Assembly (NCBI RefSeq): GCF_036320965.1
Contig: NC_092225.1
Coordinates: 33,950,387-34,014,386, forward strand
DNA length: 64,000 nt
Direction: 5' to 3'
From: Panulirus ornatus
Taxonomy: Eukaryota; Arthropoda; Malacostraca; Decapoda; Palinuridae
The notes under the pieces were generated by a model. It ran no database searches. It had not been told where the DNA came from and worked only from the letters and a program-made list of their open reading frames with translations. A program made the translations under genes and the position numbers. Of the stretch, positions 24,641 to 37,400 are shown in pieces; position 1 is the first letter of the stretch; every line of letters begins with the position of its first letter.

Positions 24641-26499
24641 ATAAGAGAGACAGAGGCCTGGAACGAGAGTCAGGACAGGAGAGAGAGACTTCGGACGAGA
24701 GTCAGGCACGACAGGAGAGAGAGGCTTGGGACGTGAGTCAGGCAGGACAGGGGATAAAGGCTTGGGACGAGAGTCAGGCAAAACAGGAGTGAGAGGCTTC
24801 GGACGACGGTGAGGCATGGAAGGACAGAGAGGTTTGGGACGAGAGTTAGGTACGACACGAGAGAGAGGGTTAGGAAGAGAGTCAGGCAGGAGAGGAGAAA
24901 GATGGCTGGGACGAGTGTCAAGGCATGACAGGAGAGAGAGAGAGACTTGGGACGTGATTAAGGAAGGACAGAAGAGATATTCTTGGGACGAGAGTCAGGC
25001 AGGACAGGAGAGAGAGGCTTCGTATGAGATTCAAGCAGGACAGGAGAGAGGGGCTTGAGATGAGAATAATTCTGGACCGGACAGGGAGTGTTACGAAGAG
25101 AGTCAGGCTGCACAGGAAAGAGAGGGTAGCGACGAAAGTCATGCAGGACAGGGGAGAGAGGCTTAGGACGAAAGTCAATGAGGACGGAAGAGTGAGGGTT
25201 GGCACGAGAGTCAGACAGGGTCGGAGAGAAGGGCTTGTGACGAGAGTCAGGCAAGTAGGAGAAAGAGGCTTGTCACGAGAGTCAGGCAAGTAGGAGAAAG
25301 AGGCTTGTCACGAGAGTCAGGCAGGACATGAGAGAGAGGTTTGGGACGAGAGTCAGGCAGGATAAGAGAGACAGAGGCTTGGGACGAAAGTCAGTCAGGA
25401 CAGGTGATAGAGACTTCGGACGAGAATCAGGTATGACAGGAGAGAGAGGCTTAGGATGACGGTCAGGTATGGAAGGAGAGAGAGGTTTGGGACGAGAGTT
25501 AGGTATGACACGAGAGAGAGGGTTAGGAGGAGAGTTAGGCAGGAGAGGAAAAAGATGCCTGGGACGAGTGTCAGGTATGACAGGAGAGAGAGGTTTGGGA
25601 CGAGAGTCAGGAAGGACAGAAGAGATATGCTTGGGACGAGAGTCAGGCAGGACAGGAGATACAGGCTTGGGACGAGAGTCAGGCAGGACAGGAGAGAGAG
25701 GCTTGGGACGAGAGTCAGGCAGGGCAGGAGAGAGAGCCTTTGGACGATAGTCAGGCAGGAGGAGAGAGAGAGGCTTAGGACAGGAGTCAGCCAGATTCGG
25801 ATAGAGAGGCTTAGGACGAGAGTCAGGCAGGACAGGAGAGAGAGGTTTGGGACGAGAGTCCGGCAGGGTAGGAGAGAGAGGTTTGGGACGAGAGTTAGGC
25901 AGGACACGAGAGAGAGACGGTTAGGAAGAGAGTTAGGCAGGAAAGAAGAGAGAGGCTTGACGAGAGAGTCAGGCAGTACAGGAGAGAGAGGCTTAGGACG
26001 ACGGTCAGGCAGGGTAGGAGAGAGAGGTTTGGGTCGACAGTTAGGCAGGACACGAGAGAGAGGGTTAGGAAGAGAGTCAGGCAGGGCAGGAGTTAGATGG
26101 CTGGGACGAGTGTCAGGCATGACAGGAGAGAGAGGCTTAGGACGAGAGTCAGGAAGGACAGAAGAGCTATCCTTGGGACGAGAGTCAGGCAGGACAGGAG
26201 ATAGAGGTTCTGGATGAGAGTTAGGCAGGACAGGAGAGAGAGGCTTGGGACGAGAGTTAGGCAGGACAAGAGAGAGAGCCTTTAGACGAGAGTCAGGCAG
26301 GAGGAGAGAGAGAGGCTTAGGACAGCAGTCAAGGAGAGTCGGATAGAGAGGCTTGGGACGAGAGTCAGGCAGGACAGGAGAAAGAGGTTTGGTACGGGAG
26401 TCAGGCACGACAGGGGAGAAAGGTTTGTGACGAGAGTCAGGCAGGACAGGAGAGAGAGAGGCTTGACGAGTGTTAGGCAGGACAGGAGAGAGAGGCTTG
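24641..26499 (+). repeat. Array segment with D marker and CACGAGAG subfamily
   Basis: It includes a shortened D module (GAATAATTCTGGACCGG near 25059, GGTAGCGACGAAAGTCATGC near 25126) and an exact one-monomer doubling of GCAAGTAGGAGAAAGAGG at 25247 and 25283. From about 25440 it is dominated by ACACGAGAGAGAGGGTTAGG monomers alternating with GGGTAGGAGAGAGAGGTTTG. The order near 25935-26110 resembles 28699-28880 at an offset of about 2.77 kb. Confidence 0.78.
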
Positions 26500-27080
26500 G
26501 GACGACGGTCAGGCAGGTTTGGAGAGAGAGGCTTAGGACGAGTCAGGCAGGACAGGACAGAGAGGGTTAGGACGAGAGGCAAGCAGGACTGGAGGGAGAC
26601 GCTTGGAACGAGAGACAGGCAGGACAGGGGAGAGAGGCTTGGGACGAGAATCAGCCATGACAGGAGAGAGAGGCTTGGGACGAGAGTCAGGCAGGACAGG
26701 TGAGAGAGGATTGGGACGAGAGTCAGCCATGGCAGGAGAGAGAGGCTTAGGACGAGAGTCAGGCAGTACAGGAGAGAGACACTGGGGACGAAAGTCAGGC
26801 AGGAGAAGAGAGAGAGGGTTTTGACGAGAATCAGGCAGGACAGGAGAGAGAAACTTGGGACGAGAGTCAGGCACGACAGGAGAGAGAGGCTTGGGACGAG
26901 AGTCAGGCAGGACAAGAGATAGAATCTTGGGAGGAGAGGCAGGCAGGACAGGAGAGAGAAGCTTGCAGAGAGAGTCAGGCAGGAAAGGAGAGAGAGGCTT
27001 GGGACAGAGTCAGGCAGGATATGGGAGAGAGGCTTATGACGAGAGTCAGGCAGGACAGGAGAGAGAGGCTTGGGACGATA
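26500..27080 (+). repeat. Module C, diverged copy 5
   Basis: Order of units as in 8094-8640 but with more differences: GAGAGGCAAGCAGGACTGG near 26573, GTCAGCCATGACAGG near 26652 and again near 26720, GACACTGGGGACGAAAG at 26778, GAAACTTGGGACGAG at 26848 and GGGACAGAGTCAGGCAGG near 27001. Monomer count between markers differs by one or two from the other copies. Confidence 0.72.
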
Positions 27081-28220
27081 GTCAGGCAGGACAGGGGAGA
27101 AGATGCTTGGGACGAGAGTCAAGCAGGACAAGAGAGAGAGGCTTGGGACGAGAGTCAGGCAGGAGAGGATAGAGAGGCTTGGGACGGGAGTCAGGCAGGG
27201 CTGGATAGAGAGGCTTGGGACGAGATTCAGGCAGGACGGGAGAGAGACGCTTAGGATGAAAGTCAGGCAGGACAGAAGAGTGAGGCTCGGGACGAGAGTC
27301 AGGAAGGGTAAGATAGAATGGCTTGGGACGAGAGTCAGTCAAGTAGGAGAAAGAGGCTAGGTACGAGAGTCAGGCAGGACATGAGAGAGGGGCTTGGGAC
27401 GAGAGTCAGCCAGTACAGGAGAGAGACACTTGGGAAGAGAGTCAGGCACGACAGGAGAGAGAGGTTCAGGACGAGAGTCAGGCAGGACAAAATATAGAAG
27501 CTGAGGAAGAGAGGCAGGCAGGACAGGAGAAGCTTGGGACGAGAGTCAGGCAGGACAGGAGAGAGAGAGGCTTGTGACGAGAGTCAGGAAGGAGAGGAGA
27601 GAGAGGCTTTTTACGGGAGTCACGAAGTACAGGATAGAGACCCTTGGGACGAGAGTCAGGCAGGACAGGAGAGAGAGGCTTTTTACGGGAGTCAGGAAGT
27701 ACCGGATAGAGACCCTTGGGACGAGAGTCAGGCAGGACAGGAAAGAGAGGTTTCGTACGATAGTCCAGCAGGACGGGAGAGAGGGGCTTGAGAAGGGAAG
27801 AATTCTGGACCGTACATGGAGGGTTACGACGAGAGTCAGGCTGCACAGGAGACAGAGGGTTGCGACGAAAGTCATGCAGGACAGGAGAAAGAGGCTTACG
27901 ACGAAAGTCAATGAGGACGGAAGATTGAGTCTTGGGACGAGAGTCAGGCAGGGTCGGAGAGAAGGGCTTGTGACGAGAGTCAGGCGAGTAGGAGAAAGAG
28001 GCTTGGGACGAGAGTCAGGCAGGACATGAGAGACAGGCATGGGACGAGACTCAGGCAGGATAAGAGAGACAGAGGCTTGGGACGAAAGTCAGTCAGGACA
28101 GGAGAGAGAGACTTCGGACGAGAGTCAGGAACGACAGGAGAGAGAGGCTTGGGACGAGAGTCAGGCAGGACAGCGGAGAAAGTCTTGGAACGAGAGTCAG
28201 GCAGTACAAGAGAGAGAGGC
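27081..28220 (+). repeat. Array segment with D module and 72-bp doubling
   Basis: The CTTTTTACGGGAGTCACGAAG unit at 27607 and the CTTTTTACGGGAGTCAGGAAG unit at 27679 form a two-monomer (72-bp) doubling with a few substitutions. The rest of D follows (GAAGAATTCTGGACCG near 27788, GTTGCGACGAAAGTCATGC at 27859). Everything is monomeric repeat. Confidence 0.8.
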
Positions 28221-30387
28221 TTCGGACGACGGTCAGACATGGTAGGAGAGAAAGGTTTGGGAGGAGAGTTAGGCAGGACACGAGAGAGAGGGTTAGGAAG
28301 AGAGTCAGACACGAAAGGAGAAAGATGCCTGGGACGAGTGTCAGGCATGACAGGAGAGAGAGGGTTGGGACGAGACTCAGGAAGGACAGAAGAGATGTGC
28401 TTGGGACGAGAGTCAGGCAGGACAGGAGATAGAGGCTTGGGACGAGAGTCAGTCAGGACAATAGAGAGAGGCTTGGGACGAGAGTCCGGCTTCACAGGAG
28501 AGAGAGCCTTTGGACGATAGTCAGGCAGGAGGAGAGAGAGAGGCTTAGAACTGGAGTCAGGCAAAGTCGGTTAGACATTCTTGGGACGAGAGTCAGGCAG
28601 GACAGGAGAGAGAGGTTTGGGACGAGAGTCAGGCAGGGTAGGAGAGAGAGTTTTGGGACGAGAGTTAGGCAGGACACGAGAGAGAGGGTTAGGAAGAGAG
28701 TCAGGCAGGAAAGAAAAGATAGGCTTCACGAGAGAGTCAGGCAGGACAAGAGAGAGAGGCTTAGGACGACGGTCAGGCAGGGTAGGAGAGAGAGGTTTGG
28801 GTTGAGAGTTTGGCAGGACACGAGAGAGAGGGTTAGGAAGAGAGTCAGGCAGGACAGGAGATAGATGACTGGGACGAGTGTCAGGCATGACAGGAGAGAG
28901 AGGCTTAGGACGAGAGTCAGGAAGGACAGAAGAGATATGCTTGGGACGAGAGTCATGCAGGACAGGAGATAGAGGTTTGGGACGAGAGTTAGGCAGGACA
29001 GGAGAGAGAGGCTTTGGACGAGAGTCAGGCAGGACATGAGAGAGAGCCTTTAGAGGAGAGTCAGGCAGGAGGAGAGAGAGAGACTTAGGACAGGAGTCAG
29101 GCAAAGTCGGATAGAGAAGCTAGGGACGAGAGTCAGGCAGGACAGGAGAAAGAGGTTTGGGACGAGAGTCAGGCAGGGTAGGAGAGAGAGGTTTGGGACG
29201 AGAATTAGGCAGAACACGAGAGAGAGGGTTAGGAAGAGAGTCAGGAAGGGTAGGAGAGAGTGGTTTGGCACGAGAGTTAGGCAGGACACGAGAGAGAAAG
29301 TTAGGAAGAGAGTCAGGCAGGAAAGAAGAGAAAGCCTTGACGAGAGTCAGGCAGGACAATAGATAGAGGCTTAGGATGAAAGTCAGGAAGGAGAGAAGAT
29401 TGAGGCTTGGGACGAGATTCAGGAAGGGTAGGAGAGAAGAGCTTTGGACGAGCGTCAGGCAAGTAGGAGAAAGAGGCTTGGGACGAGAGTGAGGCAAGAC
29501 ATAAGAGAGAGGCTTGGGACGAGAGTCAGGCAGTACAGGAGAGACACTTGGGAAGAGAGTCAGGCACGACAGGAGAGAGAGGTTTGGGACGAGAGTCAGG
29601 CAGGACAAGAGATAGAAGCTTAGGAAGAGAGTCAAGCAGGACAGGAGAGAGAGGCTTGGGACGAGAGTCAGGCAGGAGAGGAGAGAGAGGCTTTTTACGG
29701 GAGTCGGGAAGTACCGGATAGAGACCCTTGGGACGAGAGTCAGGCAGGACAGGATAGAGAGGCATCGTACGAGAGTCAAGCAGGATAGGAGAGAGGGTCT
29801 TGGGACAAGAATAATTCCGGACTGGACAGGGAGGGTTACGACGAGAGTCAGGCTGCACAGGAGAGACAGGGTTGCGACGAAAGTCATGCAGGACAGGAGA
29901 GAGAAGCTTAGGACGAATGTCAATGAGGACGGAAGAGTGAGGCTTTGGACGAGAGTCAGGCAGGGTCGGAGAGAAGGGCTTGTGACGAGAGTCAGGCAAG
30001 TAGGAGAAAGAACCTTGGGACGAGAGTCAGGCAGGACATGAGAGAAAGGCTTGGGACGAGAGTCATGCAGGATAAGAGATACAGAGGCTTGGGACGAGAG
30101 TCAGTCAGGACAGGAGAGAGAGACTTCGGACGTGAGTCAGGCACGACAGGAGAGAGAGGCTTATGACGAGAGTCATGCAGGACAGTTGAGAAACGCTTGG
30201 AACGAGAGTCAGACAGGACATGAGAGAGAGGCTTCGGACGAGTCAAGCAGGGTAAGAGAGACAGAGGCTTGGGACGAGAGTCAGTCAGGACAGGAGAGAG
30301 AGGCTTAGGACGAGAGTCAGGCACAACAGGAGAGAGAGGCTTGGGACGAGAGTCAGGCAGGACAGGGGAGAAAGGCTTGGAACGAGA
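28221..30387 (+). repeat. Array segment, CACGAGAG subfamily and D module
   Basis: Alternating monomers with GGTTTGGGACGAGAG and ACACGAGAGAGAGGGTTAGG, the two GGAGGAGAGAGAGAG variants (28530, 29070) and a further D module at 29640-30120 (CTTTTTACGGGAGTCGGG at 29691, GAATAATTCCGGACTGG at 29808). A GGACAATAGATAGAGG variant lies near 29353. No non-repeat DNA is seen. Confidence 0.76.
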
Positions 30388-31537
30388 GTGAGGCAGGACA
30401 GGAGAGAGAGATTTCGGACGACGGTCAGGCATGGTAGGAGAGAGAGGTTTGGGACGAGAGTTAGGCAGGACACGAGAGAGAGTGATAGGAAGAGAGTCAG
30501 GCAGAAGAGGAGAAAGATGCGTGGGACGAGTGTCAGGCCTGACAGGAGAGAGAGGCTTGGGACGAGAGTCAGGAAGGACAGGAGATAGAGGCTTGGAACG
30601 AGAGTCAGGCAGGGTAGGAGAGAAAGGTTTGGAACGAGAGTTAGGCAGGACACGAGAGAGAGGGTTAGGAAGAGAGTCAGGAAGGGTAGGAGAAAGATGT
30701 TTGGGACGAGAGTTAGGCAGGACACGAGAGAGAGGATTAGGAAGAGAGTCAGGCAAGAAAGAAGAGAGAGGCTAGACGAGAGAGTCAGGCAGGACAGGAG
30801 AAAGAGGCTTAGGACGACGGTCAGGCAGGGTAGGAGAGAGAGATTTGGGTCGACAGTTAGGCAGGACACGAGAGAGAGGGTTAGGAAGAGAGTCAGGCAG
30901 GACAGGAGATAGATGCCTGGGACGAATGTCAGGCATGACAGGAAAGAGAGGCTTAGGACGAGAGTCAGGAAGGACAGAAGAGATATTCTTGGGACGAGAG
31001 TCAGGCAGGACAGGAGATAGAGGTTTGGGACGAGAGTTAGGCAGGACAGGAGAGAGAGGCTTTGGACGAGAGTCAGGCAGGACATGAGAGAGAGCCTTTG
31101 GAGGAGAGTCAGGCAGGAGGAGAGAGAGAGACTTAGGACAGGAGTCAGGCAAAGTCGGATAGAGAGACTTGGGACGAGAGTCAGGCAAGAAAGGAGGAAG
31201 AGGTTTGGAACGAGAGTCAGGCAGGGTAGGAGAGAGAGGTTTGGGACGAGAATTAGGCAGGACACGAGAGAGAGGGTTAGGAAGAGAGTCAGGAAGGGTA
31301 GGAGAGAGAGGTTTGGCACGAGAGTTAGGCAGGACACGAGAGTGAGGGTTAGGAAGAGAGTCAGGCAGGAAGGAAGAGAGAGGCTTGACGAGAGTCAGGC
31401 AGGACAGGAGAGAGAGACTTAGGATGAAAATCAGGCGGGAGAGAAGATTGAGGCTTGGGACGAGAGTCAGGAAGGGTAGGAGAGAAGAGCTTTGGACGAG
31501 AGTCTGACAGGACAGGGGAGAAAGGCTTAGAACGAGA
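30388..31537 (+). repeat. Module G, copy 1, with spacer
   Basis: The first roughly 400 bp (GAGAGAGTGATAGGAAGAG unit near 30476, GATGCGTGGGACGAG near 30508, GAAGAGAGAGGCTAGACGAG near 30760) recurs at 31538, 32292 and 32904. The spacer from 30790 to 31537 contains a stretch (31020-31430) that matches 37421-37830 at offset 6,401 bp. Confidence 0.86.
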
Positions 31538-32291
31538 GTGAGTCAGGACAGGAGAGAGAGGCTTCGGACGACGGTCAGGCATGGTAGGAGAGAGAGGTTT
31601 GGGACGAGAGTTAGGCAGGACACCAGAGAGAGTGATAGGAAGAGAGTCAGGCAGGAGAGGAGAAAGATGCGTGGGACGAGTGTCAAGCCTGACAGGCGAG
31701 AGAGGCTTGGGACGAGAGTCAGGAAGGACAGGAGATAGAGTGTTGGAACGAGAGTTAGGCAGGGTAGGAGAGAAAGGTTTGGGACGAGAGTTAGGAAGGA
31801 CACGAGAGAGAGGGTTAGGAAGAGAGTCAGGAAGGGTAGGAGAAAGATTTTTGGGACGAGAGTTAGGCAGGACACGAGAGAGAGGATTAGGAAGAGAGTC
31901 AGGCAAGAAAGAAGAGAGAGGCTAGACGAGAGAGTCAGGCAGGACAGGAGAAAGAGGCTTAGGACGACGGTCAGGCAGGGTAGGAGAGAGAAATTTGGGT
32001 CGACAGTTAGGCAGGACACGAGAGAGAGGGTTAGGAAGAGAGTCAGGAAGGGTAGGAGAGAGAGGTTTGGCACGAGAGTTAGGCAGGACACGAGAGTGAG
32101 GGTTAGGAAGAGAGTCAGGCAGGAAGGAAGAGAGAGGCTTGACGAGAGTCAGGCAGGACAGGAGAGAGAGGCTTAGGATGAAAATCAGGCGGGAGAGAAG
32201 ATTGAGGCTTGGGACGAGAGTGAGGAAGGGTAGGAGAGAAGAGCTTTGGACGAGAGTCTGACAGGACAGGGGAGAAAGGCTTAGAACGAGA
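31538..32291 (+). repeat. Module G, copy 2
   Basis: Offset 1,150 bp from copy 1 and 754 bp from copy 3. The diagnostic unit is GACACCAGAGAGAGTGATAGG near 31617. The end of the unit carries the paired GACGAGAGTCTGACAGG and AAAGGCTTAGAACGAG monomers shared with copy 3. Confidence 0.86.
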
Positions 32292-32903
32292 GTGAGGCAG
32301 GACAGGAGAGAGAGGCTTCGGACGACGGTCAGGCATGGTAGGAGAGAGAGGTTTGGGACGAGAGCTAGGCAGGACACCAGAGAGAGTGATAGGAAGAGAG
32401 TCAGGCAGGAGAGGAGAAAGATGCGTGGGACGAGTGTCAGGCCTGACAGGCGAGAGAGGCTTGGGACGAGAGTCAGGAAGGACAGGAGATAGAGTCTTGG
32501 AACGAGAGTCAGGCAGGGTAGGAGAGAAAGGTTTGGGACGAGAGTTAGGCAGGACACGAGAGAGAGGGTTAGGAAGAGAGTCAGGAAGGGTAGGAGAAAG
32601 ATGTTTGGGACGAGAGTTAGGCAGGACACGAGAGAGAGGATTAGGAAGAGAGTCAGGCAAGAAAGAAGAGAGAGGCTAGACGAGAGAGTCAGGCAGGACA
32701 GGAGAAAGAGGCTTAGGACGAGGGTCAGGCAGGGTAGGAGAGAGAGATTTGGGTGGACAGTTAGGCAGGACACGAGAGAGAGGGTTAGGAAGAGAGTCAG
32801 GCAGGACAGGAGATAGATGCCTGGAACGAGTGTCAGGCATGACAGGAAAGAGAGGCTTAGGACGAGAGTCAGGCAGGACAGGGGAGAAAGGCTTGGAACC
32901 AGA
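32292..32903 (+). repeat. Module G, copy 3
   Basis: Offset 754 bp from copy 2 and 612 bp (17 x 36) from copy 4. It shares GACACCAGAGAGAGTGATAGG with copy 2. The shorter period to copy 4 is explained by loss of about four monomers relative to the 754-bp unit. Confidence 0.86.
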
Positions 32904-33440
32904 GTGAGGCAGGACAGGAGAGAGAGGCTTCGGACGACGGTCAGGCATGGTAGGAGAGAGAGGTTTGGGACGAGAGTTTGTCAGGACACGAGAGAGAGTG
33001 ATAGGAAGAGAGTCAGGCAGAAGAGGAGAAAGATGCGTGGGACGAGTGTCAGGCCTGACAGGAGAGAGAGGCTTGGGACGAGAGTCAGGAAGGACAGGAG
33101 ATAGAGGCTTGGAACGAGAGTCAGGCAGGGTAGGAGAGAAAGGTTTGGAACGAGAGTTAGGCAGGACACGAGAGAGAGGGTTAGGAAGAGAGTCAGGAAG
33201 GGTAGGAGAAAGATGTTTGGGACGAGAGTTAGGCAGGACACGAGAGAAAGGATTAGGAAGGGAGTCAGGCAAGAAAGAAGAGAGAGGCTAGACGAGAGAG
33301 TCAGGCAGGACAGGAGAAAGAGGCTTAGGATGACGGTCAGGCAGGGTAGGAGAGAGAGATTTGGGTCAACAGTTAGGCAGGACACGAGAGAGAGGGTTAG
33401 GAAGAGAGTCAGGCAGGACAGGAGATAGATGCCTGGGACG
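32904..33440 (+). repeat. Module G, copy 4
   Basis: Offset 612 bp from copy 3. It reads GTTTGTCAGGACACGAGAG near 32978 where the others have GTTAGGCAGGACAC. Like copies 1-3 it ends in GAAGAGAGAGGCTAGACGAG (33276) and then the GGGTCAACAGTTAGGC unit. Confidence 0.85.
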
Positions 33441-33789
33441 AGTGTCAGGCATGACAGGAGAAAGAGGTTTGTGACGAGAGTCAGGCAGGACAAGAGATAA
33501 AAGCTTACGAAGAGAGGCAGGCAGGACAGGAGAGAGAAGCTTGGGATGATAGTCAGGCAGGAAAGGAGAGAGAGGCTTGGGTCGAGAGTCAGGCAGGAGA
33601 GGAGAGAGAGGCTTTTTACGGGAGTCGGGAAGTACGGGATAGAGACCCTTGGGACGAGAGTCAGGCAGGACAGCAGATAGAGGCATCGTACGAGAGTCAA
33701 GCAGGATAGGAGAGAGGGGCTTGGGACGACAATAATTCTGGCCCGGACAGGGAGGGTTACGACGAGAGTCAGGCTGTAGAGGAGAGACA
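33441..33789 (+). repeat. Array segment copied from the H module
   Basis: Matches 35430-35768 at offset 1,979 bp, including GATAAAAGCTTACGAAGAG (33496), CTTTTTACGGGAGTCGGG (33611) and GACAATAATTCTGGCCCGG (33728). It is thus another copy of the D-type part of the large duplicated H block. Confidence 0.85.
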
Positions 33790-34475
33790 GGGTTGCGACG
33801 AAATCATGCACGACAGGAGAGAGAGGCTTAGGACGAATGTCAATGAGGACGGAAGAGTAAGGCTTTGGACGAGAGTCAGGCAGGGAACGGAGAGAAGGGC
33901 TTGTGACGAGAGTCAGGCAAGTCGGAGAAAGAGGATTGGGACGAGAGTCAGGCAGGACATGAGAGAGAGGCTTGGGACGAGAGTCATGGCAGGATAAGAG
34001 ATACAGAGGCTTGGGAAGAGAGACCAGTCAGGACAGGAGAGCGAGACTTCGGACGAGAGTTAGGCACGACAGAGAGAGAGGCTTAGGACGAGAGTCATGC
34101 AGGACAGTTGAGAAAGGCTTGGAACGAGAGTCCAGACAGGACAGCAGAGAGAGGCTTCGGACGAGAGTCAGGCAGGATAAGAGAGACAGAGGCTTGGGAC
34201 GAGAGTCAGTCAGGACAGAGAGAGAGACTTAGGACGAGAGTCAGGCATGACAGGAGAGAGAGGCTTGTGACGAGAGTCAGGCAGGACAGGGGAGAAAGGC
34301 TTGGAACGAGAGTGAGGCAGGACAGGAGAGAGAGTCTTCGGACGACGGTCAGGCATGGTAGAGAGAGAGGTTTGGGACGAGAGTTAGGCAGGACACGAGA
34401 GAGAGGGGATAGGATGAGTCAGGCTGAGAGGAGAAAGATGCGTGGGACGAGTGTCAGGAAGGACAGGAGATAGAG
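33790..34475 (+). other. Mildly indel-rich stretch, probable low-quality consensus
   Basis: Against clean counterparts (35770-36000 and 38380-38900) this stretch has isolated one-base gains and losses: GAAATCATGC at 33799 for GAAATTCATGC, GTCATGGCAGG at 33984 for GTCATGCAGG, GAGACCAGTCAGG at 34021 for GAGTCAGTCAGG, GAGTCCAGACAGG near 34129, and missing bases near 34069, 34217 and 34362. One whole monomer is also absent near 34455. The pattern matches the patch at 18.8 kb but is weaker. Confidence 0.68.
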
Positions 34476-37400
34476 GCTTTGGACGAGAGTCAGGCAGGGT
34501 AGGAGAGAAAGGTTTGGGACGAGAGTTAGGCAGGACACGAGAGAGAGGGTTAGGAAGAGAGTCAGGAAGGATAGGAGAAAGAGGTTTGGGACGAGAGTTA
34601 GGCAGGACACGAGAGAGAGGATTAGGAAGAGATTCAGGAAGGAAAGAAGAGAGAGGCTAGACGAGAGAGTCAGGCAGGACAGGAGAGAGAGGCTTAGGAC
34701 GACGGTCAGGCAGGGTAGGAGAGAGAGATTTGGGTCGACAGTTAGGCCGGACACGAGAGAGAGGGTTAGGAAGAGTCAGGCAGGAGAGGAGATAGATGCC
34801 TGTGACGAGTGTCAGGCATGACAGGAGAGAGAGGCTTAGGACGAGAGTCAGGAAGGACAGAAGAGATGTGCTTGGGACGAGAGTCAGGCAGGACAGGAGA
34901 TAGAGGTTTGGGACGAGAGTTAGGCAGGACATGATAGAGAGGCTTTGGACGAGAGTCAAACAAGACATGAGAGAGAGCCTTTGGACGAGAGTCAGGCAGG
35001 AGGAGTGAGAGAGGCTTAGGACAGTAGTCAGGCAGAGTCGGATAGAGAGGCTTGGGACGAGAGTCAGGCAGGACAGGAGAAAAAGGTTTGAAACGAGAGT
35101 CAGGCAGGGTAGGAGAGAGTGTTTTGGGACGAGAATTAGGCAGGACACGAGAGAGAGGGTTAGGAAGAGAGTCAGGAAGGGTAGGAGAGAGAGGTTTGGC
35201 ACGAGAGTTTGGCAGCACACGAGAGAGAGGCTTAGGATGAAATTCAGGTAGGAGAGAAGAGTGAGGCTTGAGACGAGAGTCAGGAAGGGTAGGAGAGAAG
35301 AGCTTTGTACGAGAGTCAGGCAAGTAAGAGAAAGAGGCTTGGTACGAAAGTCAGGCAGGACATAAGAGAGAGGCTTGGGACGAACAGTCAGGCAGTACAG
35401 GTGAGAGATACTTGGGAAGAGAGTCAGGCACGACAGGAGAAAGAGGTTTGTGACGAGAGTCAGGCAGGACAAGAGATAAAAGCTTACGAAGAGAGGCAGG
35501 CAGGACAGGAGAGAGAAGCTTGGGATGATAGTCAGGCAGGAAAGGAGAGAGAGGCTTGGGTCGAGAGTCAGGCAGGAGAGGAGAGAGAGGCTTTTTACGG
35601 GAGTCGGGAAGTACGGGATAGAGACCCTTGGGACGAGAGTCAGGCAGGACAGCAGATAGAGGCATCGTACGAGAGTCAAGCAGGATAGGAGAGAGGGGCT
35701 TGGGACGACAATAATTCTGGCCCGGACAGGGAGGGTTACGACGAGAGTCAGGCTGTAGAGGAGAGACAGGGTTGCGACGAAATTCATGCACGACAGGAGA
35801 GAGAGGCTTAGGACGAATGTCAATGAGGACGGAAGAGTAAGGCTTTGGACGAGAGTCAGGCAGGGAACGGAGAGAAGGGCTTGTGACGAGAGTCAGGCAA
35901 GTCGGAGAAAGAGGATTGGGACGAGAGTCAGGCAGGACATGAGAGAGAGGCTTGGGACGAGAGTCATGCAGGATAAGAGAGACAGAGGCTTGGGACGAGA
36001 ATCAGTCAGGACAGGAGAGAGAGACTTCGGTCGAGAGTCAGGCACGACAGGAGAGAGAGGCTTGGGACGAGAGTCAGGCAGGACAGGGGAGAAAGGCTTG
36101 GAACGAGAGTCAGGCAGGGCAGGAGAGAAAGGCTTCGGACGACGGTTAGGCATGGCAGGAGAGAGAGGTTTGGGATGAGAGTTACGCAGGACACGAGAGA
36201 GAGATAGGAAGAGAGTCAGGCAGGACAGGAGAAAGATGCCTGGGACGAGTGTCAGGCATGAAAGGAGAGAGAGGCTTGGGACGAGAGTCAGGAAGGACAG
36301 AAGAGATATGCTTGCGACGAGACTCAGGCAGGACAGGAGATAGATTCTTAGGACGAGAGTCAGGCAGGACAGGAGAGAGAGGCTTGGGACGAGAGTCAGG
36401 CAGGACAGGAGAGAGAGCCTTTGGACGATAGTCAGGCAGGAGGAGAGAGAGAGGCTTAGGACAGGAGTCAGCCAGAGTCGGATAGAGAGGCTTGGGACGA
36501 GAGTCAGGCAGGACAGGAGAAAGAGGTTTTGGACGAGAGTCATGCAGGGTAGGAGAGAGAGGTTTGGGACGAGAGTTAGGCAGGACACGAGAGAGAGGGT
36601 TAGGAGGAGAGTCAGGAAAGGCAGGAGAGAGAGGTTTGTGACGAGAGTTAGGCAGGACACGAGAGAGAGGGTTAGGAAGGGAGTCAGGCAGGAAAGAAGA
36701 GAGAGGCGTTACGAGAGAGACAGGCAAGACAGGAGAGAGATACTTAGGATGAAAGTCAGGCAGGACAGAAGAGTGAGGCTTGGGACGAGAGTCATGAAGG
36801 GTAGGAAAGAAGGGCTTGGGACGAGAGTCAGGCAAGTAGGAGAGAAATGCTTGTTACGAGAGTCAGGAATGACATGAGAGAGAGGCTTGGGACGAGAGTC
36901 AAGCAGGGTAGGAGAGAGAGGTTTGGGGCGAAAGTTAGGCAGGACACGAGAGAGAGGGTTAGGAAGAGTGTCAGGAAGGGTAGGAGAGAGAGGTTTGTGA
37001 CTAGAGTTGGGCAGGACACGAGAGAGAGGGTTAGAAAGAGAGTCGGGCAGGAAAGAAGAGAGAGGCTTGACGAGAGAGTCAGGCAGGACAAGAGAGAGAG
37101 GCTTAGGATGAAAGTCAGGAAGGACAGAAGAGTGAGGCTTGGGACGAGAGTCATGAAAGGTAGAAGAGAAGGGCTTGGGACGAGAGTCAGGCAAGTAGGA
37201 GAAAGAGGCTTGGGATGAGAGTCAGGAAGGACATAAGGGAGAGGCTTGGGATGAGAGTCAGGCAGTACAGGAGAGAGGAACTTGGGAAAAGAGTCAGTCA
37301 CGACAGGAGAGAGACGTTTGGAACGAGAGTCAGGCAGGACAAGAGATATAAGCTTAGGAAGAGAGGCAGGCAGGACAGGAGAGAGAAGCTTGGGACGAGA
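34476..37400 (+). repeat. Segmental duplication H, copy 1
   Basis: Matches 38934-42396. The offset is 4,458 bp up to about 36520 and 4,996 bp after that. All lines compared between 34660 and 36440 are identical to 39118-40898. The block contains a D module (GACAATAATTCTGGCCCGG at 35706), a short CGAGAGAGAGATAGG unit near 36192 and a GGCGTTACGAGAGAGACAGG unit near 36706. Near-perfect identity over at least 2 kb, in an array where other repeats differ by 5-15%, means a very recent duplication or a duplicated assembly. Confidence 0.92.
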